Source: Closterium sp. Naga37s-1 (Eukaryota > Streptophyta > Zygnematophyceae > Desmidiales > Closteriaceae). From it: a stretch of DNA of 64,000 nt. The stretch spans positions 310,001 through 374,000 of the forward strand of contig CANJKZ010000956.1 in NCBI GenBank assembly GCA_947471745.1. The letters are read 5' to 3'. The notes beneath the pieces are model-generated. The model was not told the DNA's origin and made no database searches. It saw only the letters and a list, made by a program, of their open reading frames with translations. The position numbers and the translations under genes are program-made. This document shows, piece after piece, positions 30,932-42,696 of this stretch (its first letter is position 1; each line of letters opens with the position of its first letter).

Positions 30932-32761
30932 TGTTACGATAAGCAAATATCCATGGTACATTCCTCAACGTATCAGGAACCCCCACTCCTGAGTACGAAG
31001 ATGAAGAGTCAGAAGAACCGAAGCATTGAGGACAATTGTCAGATGAAGATCAATGCAGGCAGAGGCATTTGAAAGAGAAAAGGCTGTCGAGAGTAAAGTT
31101 TAGGGGCCTAGGGTTCGACCTAGGCGAGAGTGACGAAGGGAAGGATGCAAGCCAAAAAGAGGTTGTTCACTATAGAGCGAGCAGTACAAATAGGCAAGAA
31201 TGAAGAAAGGCAAATGGTACACCACCTAGCAGGAAACTAAGATAACTACACTAGGCTACTGTAGGCATTTATATGAAAGTATACAAATACATTTCAACAT
31301 ACCCCCTAAATGCCTACAGTGGAAGCCCGTCTGTAGCACAAAGTCTGCAGGGGTACAACAGGTGCAGTGGAAGAAACAGAAGCAAGCAAGAGCAGTAGTA
31401 GCCGGTGCAGGAGTGGCAAATACAGCTGTAGCATGCCCTCAGCCAAGGCAGAAACAGTAGAAGGTGTAGGGGCGGCAGGTCGCCTGAGGAGCAGGCTCTG
31501 TAGCTGCAACATGCAGCAGGACAGCAGCGGCTCGACGGCAGCACCTGCAGGCCCCAGCAGCAGACAGCAGAAACAAGGGCAGGTGGCGGCAGGGGCGGCA
31601 GCAGGAGGTGCCACGGTAGCAGCGGGTGGCAGCCGCAGATGCTTGACTGTTTTCCCACCACCCTCTCTTACCCTCCCCCCCACAGCAGCACAAGCGGCAG
31701 TGAGAGAGAGAGGAGGGGTGGCTGCTGGCTTTGCAGAGTCTCTCTCGCCACCCTCTCACACTCCCCCCGTTTCCCTTCACCCTCCCCCCGCAACCTCTCC
31801 CCCCCCCCACGGCGGACCCCGCTGAAGGGAGGGGTAGGACGGGCTGCAGGTAACTCACACCTGCCACCCCCACATCTCCCTCCCCCCACGGCGAAAGCTG
31901 CGGAAGAGAAGGGGGGGGCGGCGTTAGCTACTGCTCACGCAGGTGCTGGCGACGGGGGCTGGTGCTGGCGCACACGGCCGTGCGCGGGGGCGCACGGTCG
32001 TACGTGGCTGCGCGCAGCAATGCGCGCCCGTACGCAGCTGCGCGCGGCTGCTGCTGTGTTCGTGACAGTACGGGGCGGGGCAGGCAACGCGCGCGACGAG
32101 CAGGGCGCAACAGGCGTGACGGGGAGGGCGCCACGGACGAGACCGTATCGACGGTTGCGACCGTTGCCGCCGTCGTAACTACGGCCGCAACGGGGGGCGT
32201 GACGAGCGCCATGAGCGGGGGGATACGTGGTGGGCCCATGGGAAAAAAAATAGGTCTTAGGACAACCTAGCTCTTAATACCATGTCGAGAGTAAAGTTTA
32301 GGGGCCTAGGGTTCGACCTAGGCGAGAGTGACGAAGGGAAGGATGCAAGCCAAAAAGAGGTTGTTCACTATAGAGCGAGCAGTACAAATAGGCAAGAATG
32401 AAGAAAGGCAAATGGTACACCACCTAGCAGGAAACTAAGATAACTACACTAGGCTACTGTAGGCATTTATATGAAAGTATACAAATACATTTCAACAAAG
32501 GCGGGAACGGGTTTGAAACGGTTTCATGCGCTGCATGGTTGAGTTTTCAATGCAGTAAGGGAACGTACTTCTTAGAGTACATTGCTAGCCAGGTCGTTTC
32601 GTATTCATTTGTGTTTCTATATAAACCCATGTATGCCCTTTTTATAGTCACTTATGTCATCTTACATTGACTCTGACATGTGTCAATTACTTCCGCTGCT
32701 TCATTGCTCTGCGATCAACCCCGAGCACGATTCTGTCTAAGCCCCACGTGGGACTGTAACA
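30932..32761 (+). repeat. 3' LTR of Copia E, interrupted by a TRIM
   Basis: Starts TGTTACGATAAG and ends GGGACTGTAACA, giving TGTTAC…GTAACA ends. Without the inserted element and its AAGGC copy it is ~412 bp. It contains a TATA-like TCTATATAAACC at ~32616. Its end resembles the 5' LTR end at 15550-15560 (GGATTGTAACG). Confidence 0.7.
31085..32497 (-). mobile_element. short non-autonomous LTR element (TRIM/LARD type), 1413 bp
   Basis: Two 215-bp LTRs at 31085-31299 and 32283-32497 read as identical and start/end TGT…ACA. The 5-bp duplication AAGGC lies at 31080-31084 and 32498-32502. On the minus strand the 5' LTR is followed by the primer site TGGTATTAAGAGCTAGGTTG (Met-tRNA type), and an AGGGGGTA polypurine tract precedes the 3' LTR. 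The 983-bp interior is GC-rich and encodes no PR, INT or RT; open frames there lack recognisable domains. Identical LTRs indicate very recent insertion, so an autonomous helper must exist elsewhere. Confidence 0.93.
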
Positions 32762-33746
32762 CTAACAAATACTTTTATTGTAGCACGGCACGAAGAGTCA
32801 CAAGACTAATTGAATCCAACGGATGAGATCACTGAGCATTTATTTTCTATATAAAAAATATAAAATCTAAATATATCACTTACGCATTTGCACCATTGAA
32901 ATGTAAAACAAATATAATTGTTTCACCTCAACAATATCATTCAGCCTAAAATCTTTAACTGATTTGGGAGCCTTGATGTTTTTAATAAAGTTTGTACTGT
33001 CACTTTGTATGGGGTATGTTCGCACCTGAGGAACAGTCTGTCCGTTTGTCTCCCATCATGGAGAGCCTTGCACGAGGCTCAGGCCAGGCTCGGATGCCAG
33101 TCGAAGCTGGCCGAGTTTGCTACACCGTTGGTTCCGGAAGCAAGCTGCGGTGAGACTCCAATAAATCAGGGACCGAAGCTAGTTTCTGGGCAAGATTGTT
33201 TTCGTGCCCCAGTCATCACGCCATCGTGATGAGGTTCGGTTGTCCCGCAGCAAGGCGGGAAAAGCTCCGGTCAAACCGAACGTAGGGGTATTGTCAGCTA
33301 AAGTCCTTCAGGTTCCGCGGGCTTGTTCGGGCAATAAGTTCCGCTAAAATCTGGCGGGTCCACCACCACACTGCTAGGGCTGGGGGAAGGCCATACCTCA
33401 TTTGCTCCCATCCATGTGCTGCTGCAGTATGTTGTGGCGAGATCTGGTAGCCCTTCACTGACGACGACCAATCAAGCCTTCCAGGAAGAGTAGAGGCGTG
33501 AAAACGAGGGTTTGGTTGGTGCCCTTGACGTGACGGAGTGGATCTGTATCATTCCCACATTGTCTATTTCTTGATGTCCTAGCCTCCTCTCCGGCATCTC
33601 ACCTGCACATCTTACCTGCCTCCTGCCTAGGACGTCAACATTCGCTATAGCTTCCTGAAAGCTACCTTTTCAGGCTGTGATCTGCTTGCTTAGTAGCTTA
33701 ATCTTCTGCTAACGTCCACGTTTTTGTTTTTATTCCGGCTCGAATC
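32762..33746. other. intergenic region upstream of the Rab gene
   Basis: No gene is recognised here. 32762-33000 is AT-rich (TTTTCTATATAAAAAATATAA near 32840). 33000-33740 is mixed and ends in a pyrimidine-rich leader (CCTCCTCTCC near 33583), suitable for a promoter and 5' UTR. A 74-residue ORF at 33005 shows no features. Confidence 0.5.
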
Positions 33747-35650
<1,904 letters not shown>

Positions 35651-36453
35651 CTGTGCAACATGTTCATTCACCCTAGCAAGCCCATGGCCACATCTCAGGC
35701 CGTTTAAACGTCCAGCAAGTTTTAGCAGGAGGGATTGCTCGGCTCTAATATTGGAGAGGTGGAACCTTGATCAGGTGACTGATCTCATGTGCACATGCAT
35801 TAGCATTAGAGCGTCTGTTCATTTGGGGAAGGTTGGTGTGAAGCAGCACTGGAGATGTGATAGTATTCTAGAGGAGGCCGCTGGCATGAAGCTTGTCGTT
35901 CCCACATCACAATATCCATACTGCATTGGTTCAGTTAATGGTGCTAAATGCAGACTGCTCCATATTTTGGTCTTTTGTCTATTGAGTCAGATGGGAAGAG
36001 ACTGTTGCTCTCAGGAGTAGATGGGAAGCAGTCTGGATTTTGCGATGTTCTTTTCTTGTAGTGTTATCCAGTTGGTGGTAGAAATTCAATCATGAAATAT
36101 ATCTGCTCTTGCCTCAATTTCTTGTTCGAATTTGGAATCAAAAATAAAATGGGGATCTCTATCCAGTTTAACTGCTATCAGTACAGAGTTGACCGCAGAA
36201 TTGGGTACCTGTACTTTCTGCCCTGATCAATATCTCTACACCAGGCTTGCCGATGATTGCAAGGGCAATGTGCTGATGCACCTTTCTGAGCCTCGATTCA
36301 GGGGATTTGTTAGAGTTCATCCCTACAGCTAACCTGGCATTGGATTCTCATCGCCCGTGGTGAAGTGCCTAACTCACAACCCGAAGTAATCAGATTGCAT
36401 GGTGTTGGGCTGAGAAAACCCCCTAGGATCGTTTTCAAGACTAGGACTCAAAG
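35651..36453. other. 3' UTR and flank of the Rab gene
   Basis: No further gene is recognised between the Rab stop and transposon K. AATAAAAT at ~36144 could serve polyadenylation, though it is 0.5 kb from the stop. Small ORFs here lack features. Confidence 0.45.
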
Positions 36454-36455
36454 TA

Positions 36456-36478
36456 CCGTCATCGCCCGGATAGTAGAC
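36456..36478 (+). repeat. left terminal inverted repeat of K
   Basis: 23 bp, a perfect inverse match to 40049-40071. It overlaps the start of the subterminal AGACATATATGTC motif. Confidence 0.93.
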
Positions 36479-36730
36479 ATATATGTCTTATCTCGTACAC
36501 TACTCAAAATGCTTGGGTTATCTTGTATTTTGGATGGTTTATGGTGTCTTAGAAGTCTTATGACTGGAAAAAAAATATAAGTACTCTGTAACATTTGCAA
36601 AGTGTGTAGAAACCACCCAGGGGCCAGATTCATTGAAACAGGACGACCTCAGTGGTGATGCATGCAGCGCCCCCACTTGCCATGTGAGGGATGCATCAAA
36701 GCTGCCACTGCTGGCAACATCCCTCCGTGC

Positions 36731-36856
36731 TGGCAGCATCTAATGATGCTGCCAGCGTCGTTTTGCTGCCAGCAGCGCATGGATGCTTCCAGAATGCTGC
36801 TGGCAGGACGATGACAGCGTGAGGGCTGTCCTCTACGAGAAGATTCCTCGTAGAGG
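36731..36856. other. two hairpins in the 5' region of K
   Basis: GCTGGCAGCAT and ATGCTGCCAGC pair across a short loop (~36731-36758), amid further GCTGGCAG/CTGCCAGC copies. CCTCTACGAG and CTCGTAGAGG pair around a 7-base loop (~36829-36855). They lie between the left inverted repeat and the transposase and may be transposase-binding or RNA structures. Confidence 0.55.
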
Positions 36857-37083
36857 AGCGGCTCGGCACCATTGGAAGGAGCACTCTGTTGGGGGGGGGT
36901 AGTCGGGCTTGAGCTTCATTTGGTGCTCAAGGAGGTTGGGATCTCAACTCAACCTTTGCTCTCGGCAGGCTTACCGTAACCATGCGCATTAAAGTCCCCG
37001 TAGGCACGTCCTCACCTCGCCCTCACGTGCAGGTGAATAACTACGGGCGAATTAACTCGCCCGGTGATGACATCCGTGTAGCC

Positions 37084-39761
37084 ATGGCGAAGAATACGCG
37101 CAAGGCAGGAACATCTACCGCCGCCTCCGGTGCGAGCTTTGACGGGGACGACGACGACGAAGAACACGGCGACGACGAGGAGGAGGATTGGCCGGAGGAT
37201 TGGCCGGAGAACGGCCACGTCGACAGCGCTTCGGGGGATGAAATAGCTCCTGCCGACATCGACGAGGATGACTGGTGGAATCGGCCGGTTGGGAGTGAGG
37301 ACGAAGAGGAAGAGTGGCGGGGTGATTCGGACAACGACGAGGGTGCCGATGCTGATGGTGAGCACGCGGAGGCAGTGGCGCATGCAATGGGAGCGACGGT
37401 GGATGCGAGTGCGGAGGCTGACGACGAGGCGGATGCGGAAGCGAGGACGGAAGAGGAGGCGGAAGCGGATGTCGATGCTGTTGCGCCCGCGGATGTGGCC
37501 GCAATTGCGGATGCAGATGCGGATACTGTGGCGGAGGCGGATACGGATGCTGCGGAGGGAGGTGCAGATGCTGTCTTATTTGATGGTGAAAACTCCGATG
37601 ACGACCCGTGGAACATCACGGGTGACGACGATGTTCCGCTTCTTAAGCGGAGGCTGCGTCATCGCCTACAATCCAACCGAAAGCGTGCCCACGTGGAGCT
37701 CTCTGATGACGATAGTCCGGGGGAGGAGCAACAACCGCGCATCACTGCTGTAGACAAGGGGAAAAGCAAGGTCGCGGAAGCCCCTGCTAAGGCCACCGTT
37801 CGTCGCCGCACAAGCAACAAGAAGCGGAAGGATGACGGCGACCCCGGATCCAGCACGTGTGCTACTAAGAAGAAGAAGAAAACGCCAAACAATGACGACA
37901 TCGTGGTCAACGAGGCGCTCGGCAGCGACGATGACTACGCGGAGGCTGCAGGCCCGATTCCTTCATTCCCTGAGAAGGCGAAACCGAAAGACCCCACCCT
38001 CCATAATCCCAACTCCCGTCCACCTTCCCCTCGCAGCAAGGACAGTAAGAAAAGGCGACGCGGATGGACCGTATGCGAGAAGCTCAAGTGGGCGTGCCGC
38101 TACCACGAGCTCGGCTCCTTGAAGAAGACAGGCTTGGAATCTACCACATCCATCGCCTGCATCAGACGCTGGTGTGCGGAGGCGGCTGCGGGCGTTTACA
38201 AGGGAGCGGCGAACTGCCGCAAGTGGATGCACGGGGGGGGGGGGGGGGGAGGCGCCACGCACACTACCCCGACATGGAGGCGGCGTTGTACCGCTACGTC
38301 TGCCTGCAGCGCGCTAATGGGGTGGCGATCTCGGTGAAAGACACCTAGAAGTGGAGCCGCGAGTGGATGAAGAAACACCACCCCGGCAAGAACTGGAACG
38401 CCAGTTCTCACTGGAGCCAGCGTTTCCGTGACCGCTGGAACCTGGTCATGTGTGTGAAGACCAAGGTCGGCCAACGGTTATCGGCTGGTGAGTGGTAAAG
38501 GCCTTGAATTCGCACTCGATGCTTGACTGCATGTTCCTCGCCCTTTGTTTCTAACCATCCCCTCCTGCCGTGGCGTGTGTTCCCTTTGCAGAGTGCGCTA
38601 AGGACTGTTCGTTCTGGAAGTTCGTGCGCATCAACAGGGCACGGCACAACATCGACCTGGCCCACATCATCAACGCGGACCAGACGCCCCTCTTCGTTGA
38701 GATGCCACCGTGGCGCGCGCTCGGTCCCAATCCGCACTGCAGGATACGAGAAGACTTGGCTCACGGTGATGCTCGCGTGCACCGCATTCGGGAGAAGCTG
38801 CGCCCGTGGGTTTGGTTCAAGCTGAAGAACGAGCCCAACTGTGAGATTCCGGAAGGTAAGCTCAAGGAATTCGGGAGCCGTTAGCCTGATGAGCTTGCCC
38901 TCCTTAGCTGACGCCCGTCTATCCCTAATGTGCCTGGCAGGAATCGTATGCCAAGCACAGGACAACAGCTGGATGGACGAGAGCGCCGTGCAGACCTGGC
39001 TGACCAAGGAGGTGCTGCCCCATCTGAACCCCCAGCGCGCCAGAACGCGAGGCGTGCGATGCTGGTGTTGGACTCCTACCGCGGCCACATCACCCAGGCC
39101 ATGCTTCAAGCTTACCGCACGTACAGCATCACCCCTGCAGTGATCCCAGCGGGTTGCACGAGCCATATTCAACCCCTTGACGTCTCCATCAACCGGTGCT
39201 TCAAGGCTGCTGTGCGAGCGCGTTACGCCAGGTGGTTCATGTGTGAAGGGATTCACCTGAAGACGAAGGCGGGTGAGTAGCCTTTTGAAATAAACTTCTG
39301 CGCTGTTTTCTTTCCACGACTCTTAACGACTCGCTACCCTTGCCTCTGTCCCACTCACAGGGAACCTGCGGCGGCCTCCGCACCCTGTGGTGCTGCAGTG
39401 GATCGCGGAGGCGTGGGATCAAGTCCCCAAGAAGGTCATCATTGAAGCATTCCGCCACTGTGGGATTTCAAGCAAGCTGGACAGGACGGAGAACCACCTG
39501 GTGATGTCTCACCTGCGCACCAGGAGCACCACCGATGTCTCCGAGGACATGTGCCTCGGGGGAACCACGGGCGACAACACGCGCCTGCTTGGGCAGGCTC
39601 TAGAGGAGGAGGAGGAGGAGATGCAGGCGGAGGGCGTGAGGGAGGTGGCAGTGGCAACCGGCCTGGATGTGTTGTACCAGGAGACCCCCAACTACTGTGG
39701 AGCGGCGGCTGAGGCTGACCGTATGATCGAGCCTAGGGAGACGGCTAGGCATGCCTGGTGA
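37084..39761 (+). pseudogene. K transposase (CENP-B HTH + DDD), four exons, frame breaks
   Basis: The ATG at 37084 (GCCATGGCG) has a good context; 36982 is an in-frame alternative. Exon 1 encodes a ~330-residue acidic N-terminus with Glu/Asp/Ala repeats, basic NLS-like stretches (KKKKK ~37872; KKRRRGW ~38050) and an HTH. A run of 14 G at ~38230 and a TAG at 38346-38348 break the second, CENP-B-like HTH. Introns: 38488-38591, 38856-38940 and 39273-39360. The catalytic core has Asp in NADQTPLF (~38680), Asp in MLVLDSYRGH (~39070) and Asp in HIQPLDVSIN (~39178), with 35 residues between the last two. Frame changes at ~38795 and ~39040 also exist. The C-terminus WIAEAWDQV…FRHCGI is normal for the family. 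The enzyme would cut and paste K. Perfect ends suggest youth; some breaks in homopolymers could be sequencing errors. Confidence 0.82.
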
Positions 39762-40048
39762 GTGCCAGACCTGGGTGTTAGGGAGCCTGTTGTTAGTGCA
39801 AGTGAGGATGCCGTGACTGAGTTGGGCTAGGTAGAAGTAGAGATTCATAGATGTATGCATGTACCCCCCTAAAGTAACTAATGTTTGTTTAGAAGACACC
39901 CCCTGTTTATAAGAACCCCTAACCCTTGCTCTGATTATAAGACATACATGTCTTAACTCGTACACACAAATATGTGTCTTATAATGAGGCTAGCCTGTTT
40001 ATAAGAGACACCTAGATAATAGACAACCCCTGTCTACTATTCAACACA

Positions 40049-40071
40049 GTCTACTATCCGGGCGATGACGG
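40049..40071 (-). repeat. right terminal inverted repeat of K
   Basis: Inverse complement of 36456-36478 with no mismatch; TA follows at 40072-40073. Confidence 0.93.
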
Positions 40072-40099
40072 TAGTGATGTATTAGCGGAAACGTATTAA

Positions 40100-40162
40100 T
40101 GAACTGGTTGAACCACCTTAATGAACAGAAAGTTGGTACAAGTACTACCCCTTATGGGGGAG
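40100..40162 (-). repeat. fragment of a short Copia LTR
   Basis: AATGAACAGAAAGTTGGTACAAG and the following TACTACCCCTTATGGG resemble part of the minus-oriented D/F-type LTR. It is cut off by the LTR starting at 40163. Confidence 0.5.
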
Positions 40163-40360
40163 TGTTAGAATATATTTGTAACTGCCTGTAGCTGTAGTTA
40201 GTGTAGTTATTATAAACTTGGTGGTGTACCTAATTGCATGTTTGTCTTGCCTATGTGTACCTTCCGAACCATAGTGAAACCCTCTTTTTGCCTAAACTCT
40301 CTCGACTCCCTTTGGCCTAGGCTACTAAGCCTAGGCCCTACTTTCTCTTTCTATTCAACA
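40163..40360 (+). repeat. solo or orphan LTR related to the TRIM LTR
   Basis: 198 bp starting TGTTAGAATATATTTGTA and ending CTATTCAACA. It aligns along its length with the reverse complement of the TRIM LTR at 31085-31299 (shared TGTAGTTA, GGTGGTGTACC, CTTGCCTAT, CCTCTTTTTG and CCTAGGCCC). A GGGGGAG stretch just before it resembles a polypurine tract, so it may be a 3' LTR whose body was lost. No flanking duplication is seen. Confidence 0.65.
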
Positions 40361-40646
40361 GCACTAGTATGTGAGAACAAGATAAGTTGATAATAGCAAA
40401 AGGATACAAAGCTTTATATGATTACAAAGGAACATGAAAGGTTTATCTAACTGTAACTGCTGTTGCGGTTCGATACAGCAACGACTTGGGTAACAGCTCA
40501 ATAGTAAGTCAGTTATGTGTCCTTGCTGTCGCGCTGCTTTTCGGCGAGTCAAAGGTCGCTGACCTTTGACCTTCACTTAACCTCTTGCTGTTGTCTTTGT
40601 GTCAACCGCTTTCGTTGATTCGCTGTGACTTCGTTGTGGTTCGCTT
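40361..40646. other. unassigned stretch before Copia D
   Basis: No gene or element is recognised. It contains a small inverted repeat, AAAGGTCGCTGACCTTTGACC, at ~40550. Confidence 0.4.
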
Positions 40647-40795
40647 TGTCAAAATGTTATAATGCTTACATTGTGTAGGCTGTAGTAGGGTAGCCCATAA
40701 GGGGTACAACCCAATTAGGGTTAGTACTTGTACCAACTTCCTGTTCAATGAATTCATTCTCGTTCAGTATTCTGACATGGTTTCAGAGCAGGTCC
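40647..40795 (+). repeat. 5' LTR of Copia D with Met-tRNA primer site
   Basis: 131-bp LTR, TGTCAAAATG…TTCTGACA, followed directly by TGGTTTCAGAGCAGGTCC, a close match to the complement of initiator-Met tRNA. AGGGCCCACCACT follows at ~40818. Confidence 0.9.
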
Positions 40796-40849
40796 TGTTC
40801 CAGGACCGTTTTTTTTAGGGCCCACCACTTAACGCTGCCGCACTAGTCG

Positions 40850-41370
40850 CGTCGCCCTGCCCTGCCTGTTGCGTCGCCCTGCCCTGCCTGTCGCGTCGCA
40901 CTGCTGGCTGTCACGTCGCCCTGCTGCTGCTTGTCGCGTCGCCCTGCCCTGCCCGCGCGCCGCATTGCTGGCAGCCGCGCCGCCCTGCCCTGCCTGCGCG
41001 TCGCCCTGCTCTGCCCGCGCAGAGCCGCCCTGCTGCCCGCACCGCCCTGCTGCGCGCCGCCCTGCTGCTCGCGCCGCCCGGCTGCTGCCCGCCCTCCTGC
41101 GCGCAGCCCTGCTGGCCAGCGCCCTGCTACCCGCGCGCCGCCCTGCTACTGCCAGCCCTGATGAGCGCCGCCCTGCTGGCCGCGCGCCGCCCTGCTGCCC
41201 GCGCACCGCCCTGCCCTGCCCACGCGCCGCCCTGATGGCCGCCGCTCTGCCCTGCGTTGGCCGCGTGCCGCTCTTCCCTAGTCGTGCGCCGCCTCTCCCT
41301 GCCATGCGCGCTTCCCTAGTGCTCGAGCGCCGCCCTGCCTGCGTGCTGCCCTGCTGGTCGCGCCCCACCC
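40850..41370 (+). repeat. GC-rich leader array of Copia D
   Basis: Irregular repeats of CGCCCTGC, TGCCCGCGC and GCCGCCCTGCTG fill the space between primer site and gag ATG. Unit sequences differ from those of B, F and J. Confidence 0.85.
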
Positions 41371-41383
41371 TGCTCTGCCCGCT

Positions 41384-42696
41384 ATGGCTTCTCTCAGTGT
41401 TCTCACCTTCGATCATGAGGGCCGTCCGATCCAGTTCGATACATGGCTAGACGACTTACAGCTGTACCTATTGAGCGATTCTAGAGACAGCTTTTCGTTG
41501 TTTGACCACACGTCTGGAGCCTCTCTCGCCCCTCCCGCCACAGCTGACAGTGCGAATCGCTCACAGTGGCGTACCCGTGACGCTGCTGCTCGCTTAGCCG
41601 TTCGCAACCACCTGCCGTTAGCCGAACGCGCTCTGGCCAGCACAAGACTGCTAAAGCCATGTACGACGCTGTAGACGCTCGTTACTCTTCCCCTCCCACT
41701 GCTGCTCTCGGCCGCCTTATACTGCCCTACCTGTTTCCTGAGCTGTCAACCTTTGCCACAGTCGAGGACCTCGTTACCCACCTTCGTGCTAGCGACAATC
41801 GCTACCGCGTTTCCCTCCCAACCGAGTTCCTATACAGGAACCCGCCCCCGATGTACATCACTCTCTACTTCATAGTCACCCGCCTCCCTGACTCTCTTCG
41901 CGCTATCAGGGACCACTTTCTCGCACTTGACCCCACAAATCTCACTGTCGACTTGCTCGAGAAGCACCCCCTTGTAGTTGAGACTAGCGTAGTCACTGTA
42001 GATGCTGCTCGTGACACTCCTCGCACACTCTTCTTTAAGGGATGTCCCCCCTCCCCCCTTGCCCCCTCCTACGCTTCTGCTGCTGCTGTTGACATCCTTG
42101 GTGCTAAGGATGTCGGGGCTGCTTTTGCTCTTAGTGAGAAGCGCCGGAGCAGCAAGGGCAAGGGTGGCAAGAGTGGTGGCGGTGGCAGCGGGGGTGGTGG
42201 TGGTGGAGGCAGTGGAGGCACTGGAGGTGGCGGAGCTGGTGGTAGCGGTGGGAGTGGTGGCGGGAGTGGGGGCTTCGGTGGCGGCGGTGGTGGCAGCGGT
42301 GGGGGTGGGCGTGGCGGTGGTGGCGGCAGTGGGAGAGGCGGCGGCGGCAGTGATGGCGCACGGGGTGGAGCTGTTCAGCGGGGAGGTTCTGGCGGTGGCC
42401 AGAGGCAGCAGCAGCAGCAGCGTCGGAGCGAGACCCCTACGCCCCAGCAGCTTCGTGACTTGTTTGCTCAGCGTGGGGCGTCTGGGGGTAGTGTTCGCTG
42501 CCCGTATGTCATTCACACAGGTGACCACACTGGCCAGACATGCGAGAAGTTTCACACTCAGCACTGTTGCTTCTCCCGCCTTGACGACGCCTGGCGCACA
42601 GAGTTTGGAGACGAGGCTGGGCGCCCCCGCTAGCTCGAGCTGCTTAGGTCTGGAGTTGATATCTTTGCTCTTGACTATGATGCTATCCTTGCTGCC
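41384..42696 (+). pseudogene. Copia D gag
   Basis: Starts MASLSVLTFDHEGRPIQFD, then WLDDLQLYLLSDSRDSFSLFD. A frameshift at ~41650 moves to the frame with MYDAVDARYSSPPTAALGRL and LFPELSTFATVEDLVTHLRA. A Gly/Ser-rich run (~42170-42370), a Gln-rich spot and the Cys/His motif CPYVIHTGDHTGQTCEKFH follow (~42500-42560). A TAG at 42631-42633 replaces the Trp seen in B and F. Confidence 0.85.

Larger units (their letters stand above)
15546..32761 (+). mobile_element. Copia element E, deletion derivative, split by C and the TRIM
   Basis: E is seen as three pieces: the end of a 5' LTR (…GGATTGTAACG, to 15560), a primer site TGGTACGAGAGC at 15561 and gag remnants to 16105; then 30548-30931 with more gag and the last part of RNase H; then a 3' LTR starting TGTTACG at 30932 and ending CTGTAACA at 32761. 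Protease, integrase and RT are absent from both pieces, so E had already lost its core before C inserted at AGTAC. The 3' LTR is interrupted by a short LTR element. Confidence 0.7.
36454..40073 (+). mobile_element. Tigger/pogo-like DNA transposon K, complete
   Basis: A 3616-bp element (36456-40071) with perfect 23-bp inverted repeats starting CCGTCATCGCCCGGATAG, flanked by TA at 36454-36455 and 40072-40073. TA target duplication and a CENP-B-type HTH plus DDD transposase place it in the Tc1/mariner superfamily, pogo/Tigger side. A subterminal motif, AGACATA-ATGTCTTA-CTCGTACAC, occurs in direct orientation at 36475-36500 and 39940-39965. Confidence 0.92.

Noticed and set aside
31306-32270. Possible gag in the TRIM interior
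   Set aside because: Frames are low-complexity Leu/Ala/Pro or Arg-rich and show none of the gag patterns of the other elements.
33005-33229. 74-residue ORF upstream of the Rab gene
   Set aside because: No recognisable motif, start context or splice signals.
37041-37619. 192-residue Ser/Ala-rich ORF antisense to the K transposase
   Set aside because: It mirrors the biased acidic coding region and has no features of its own.
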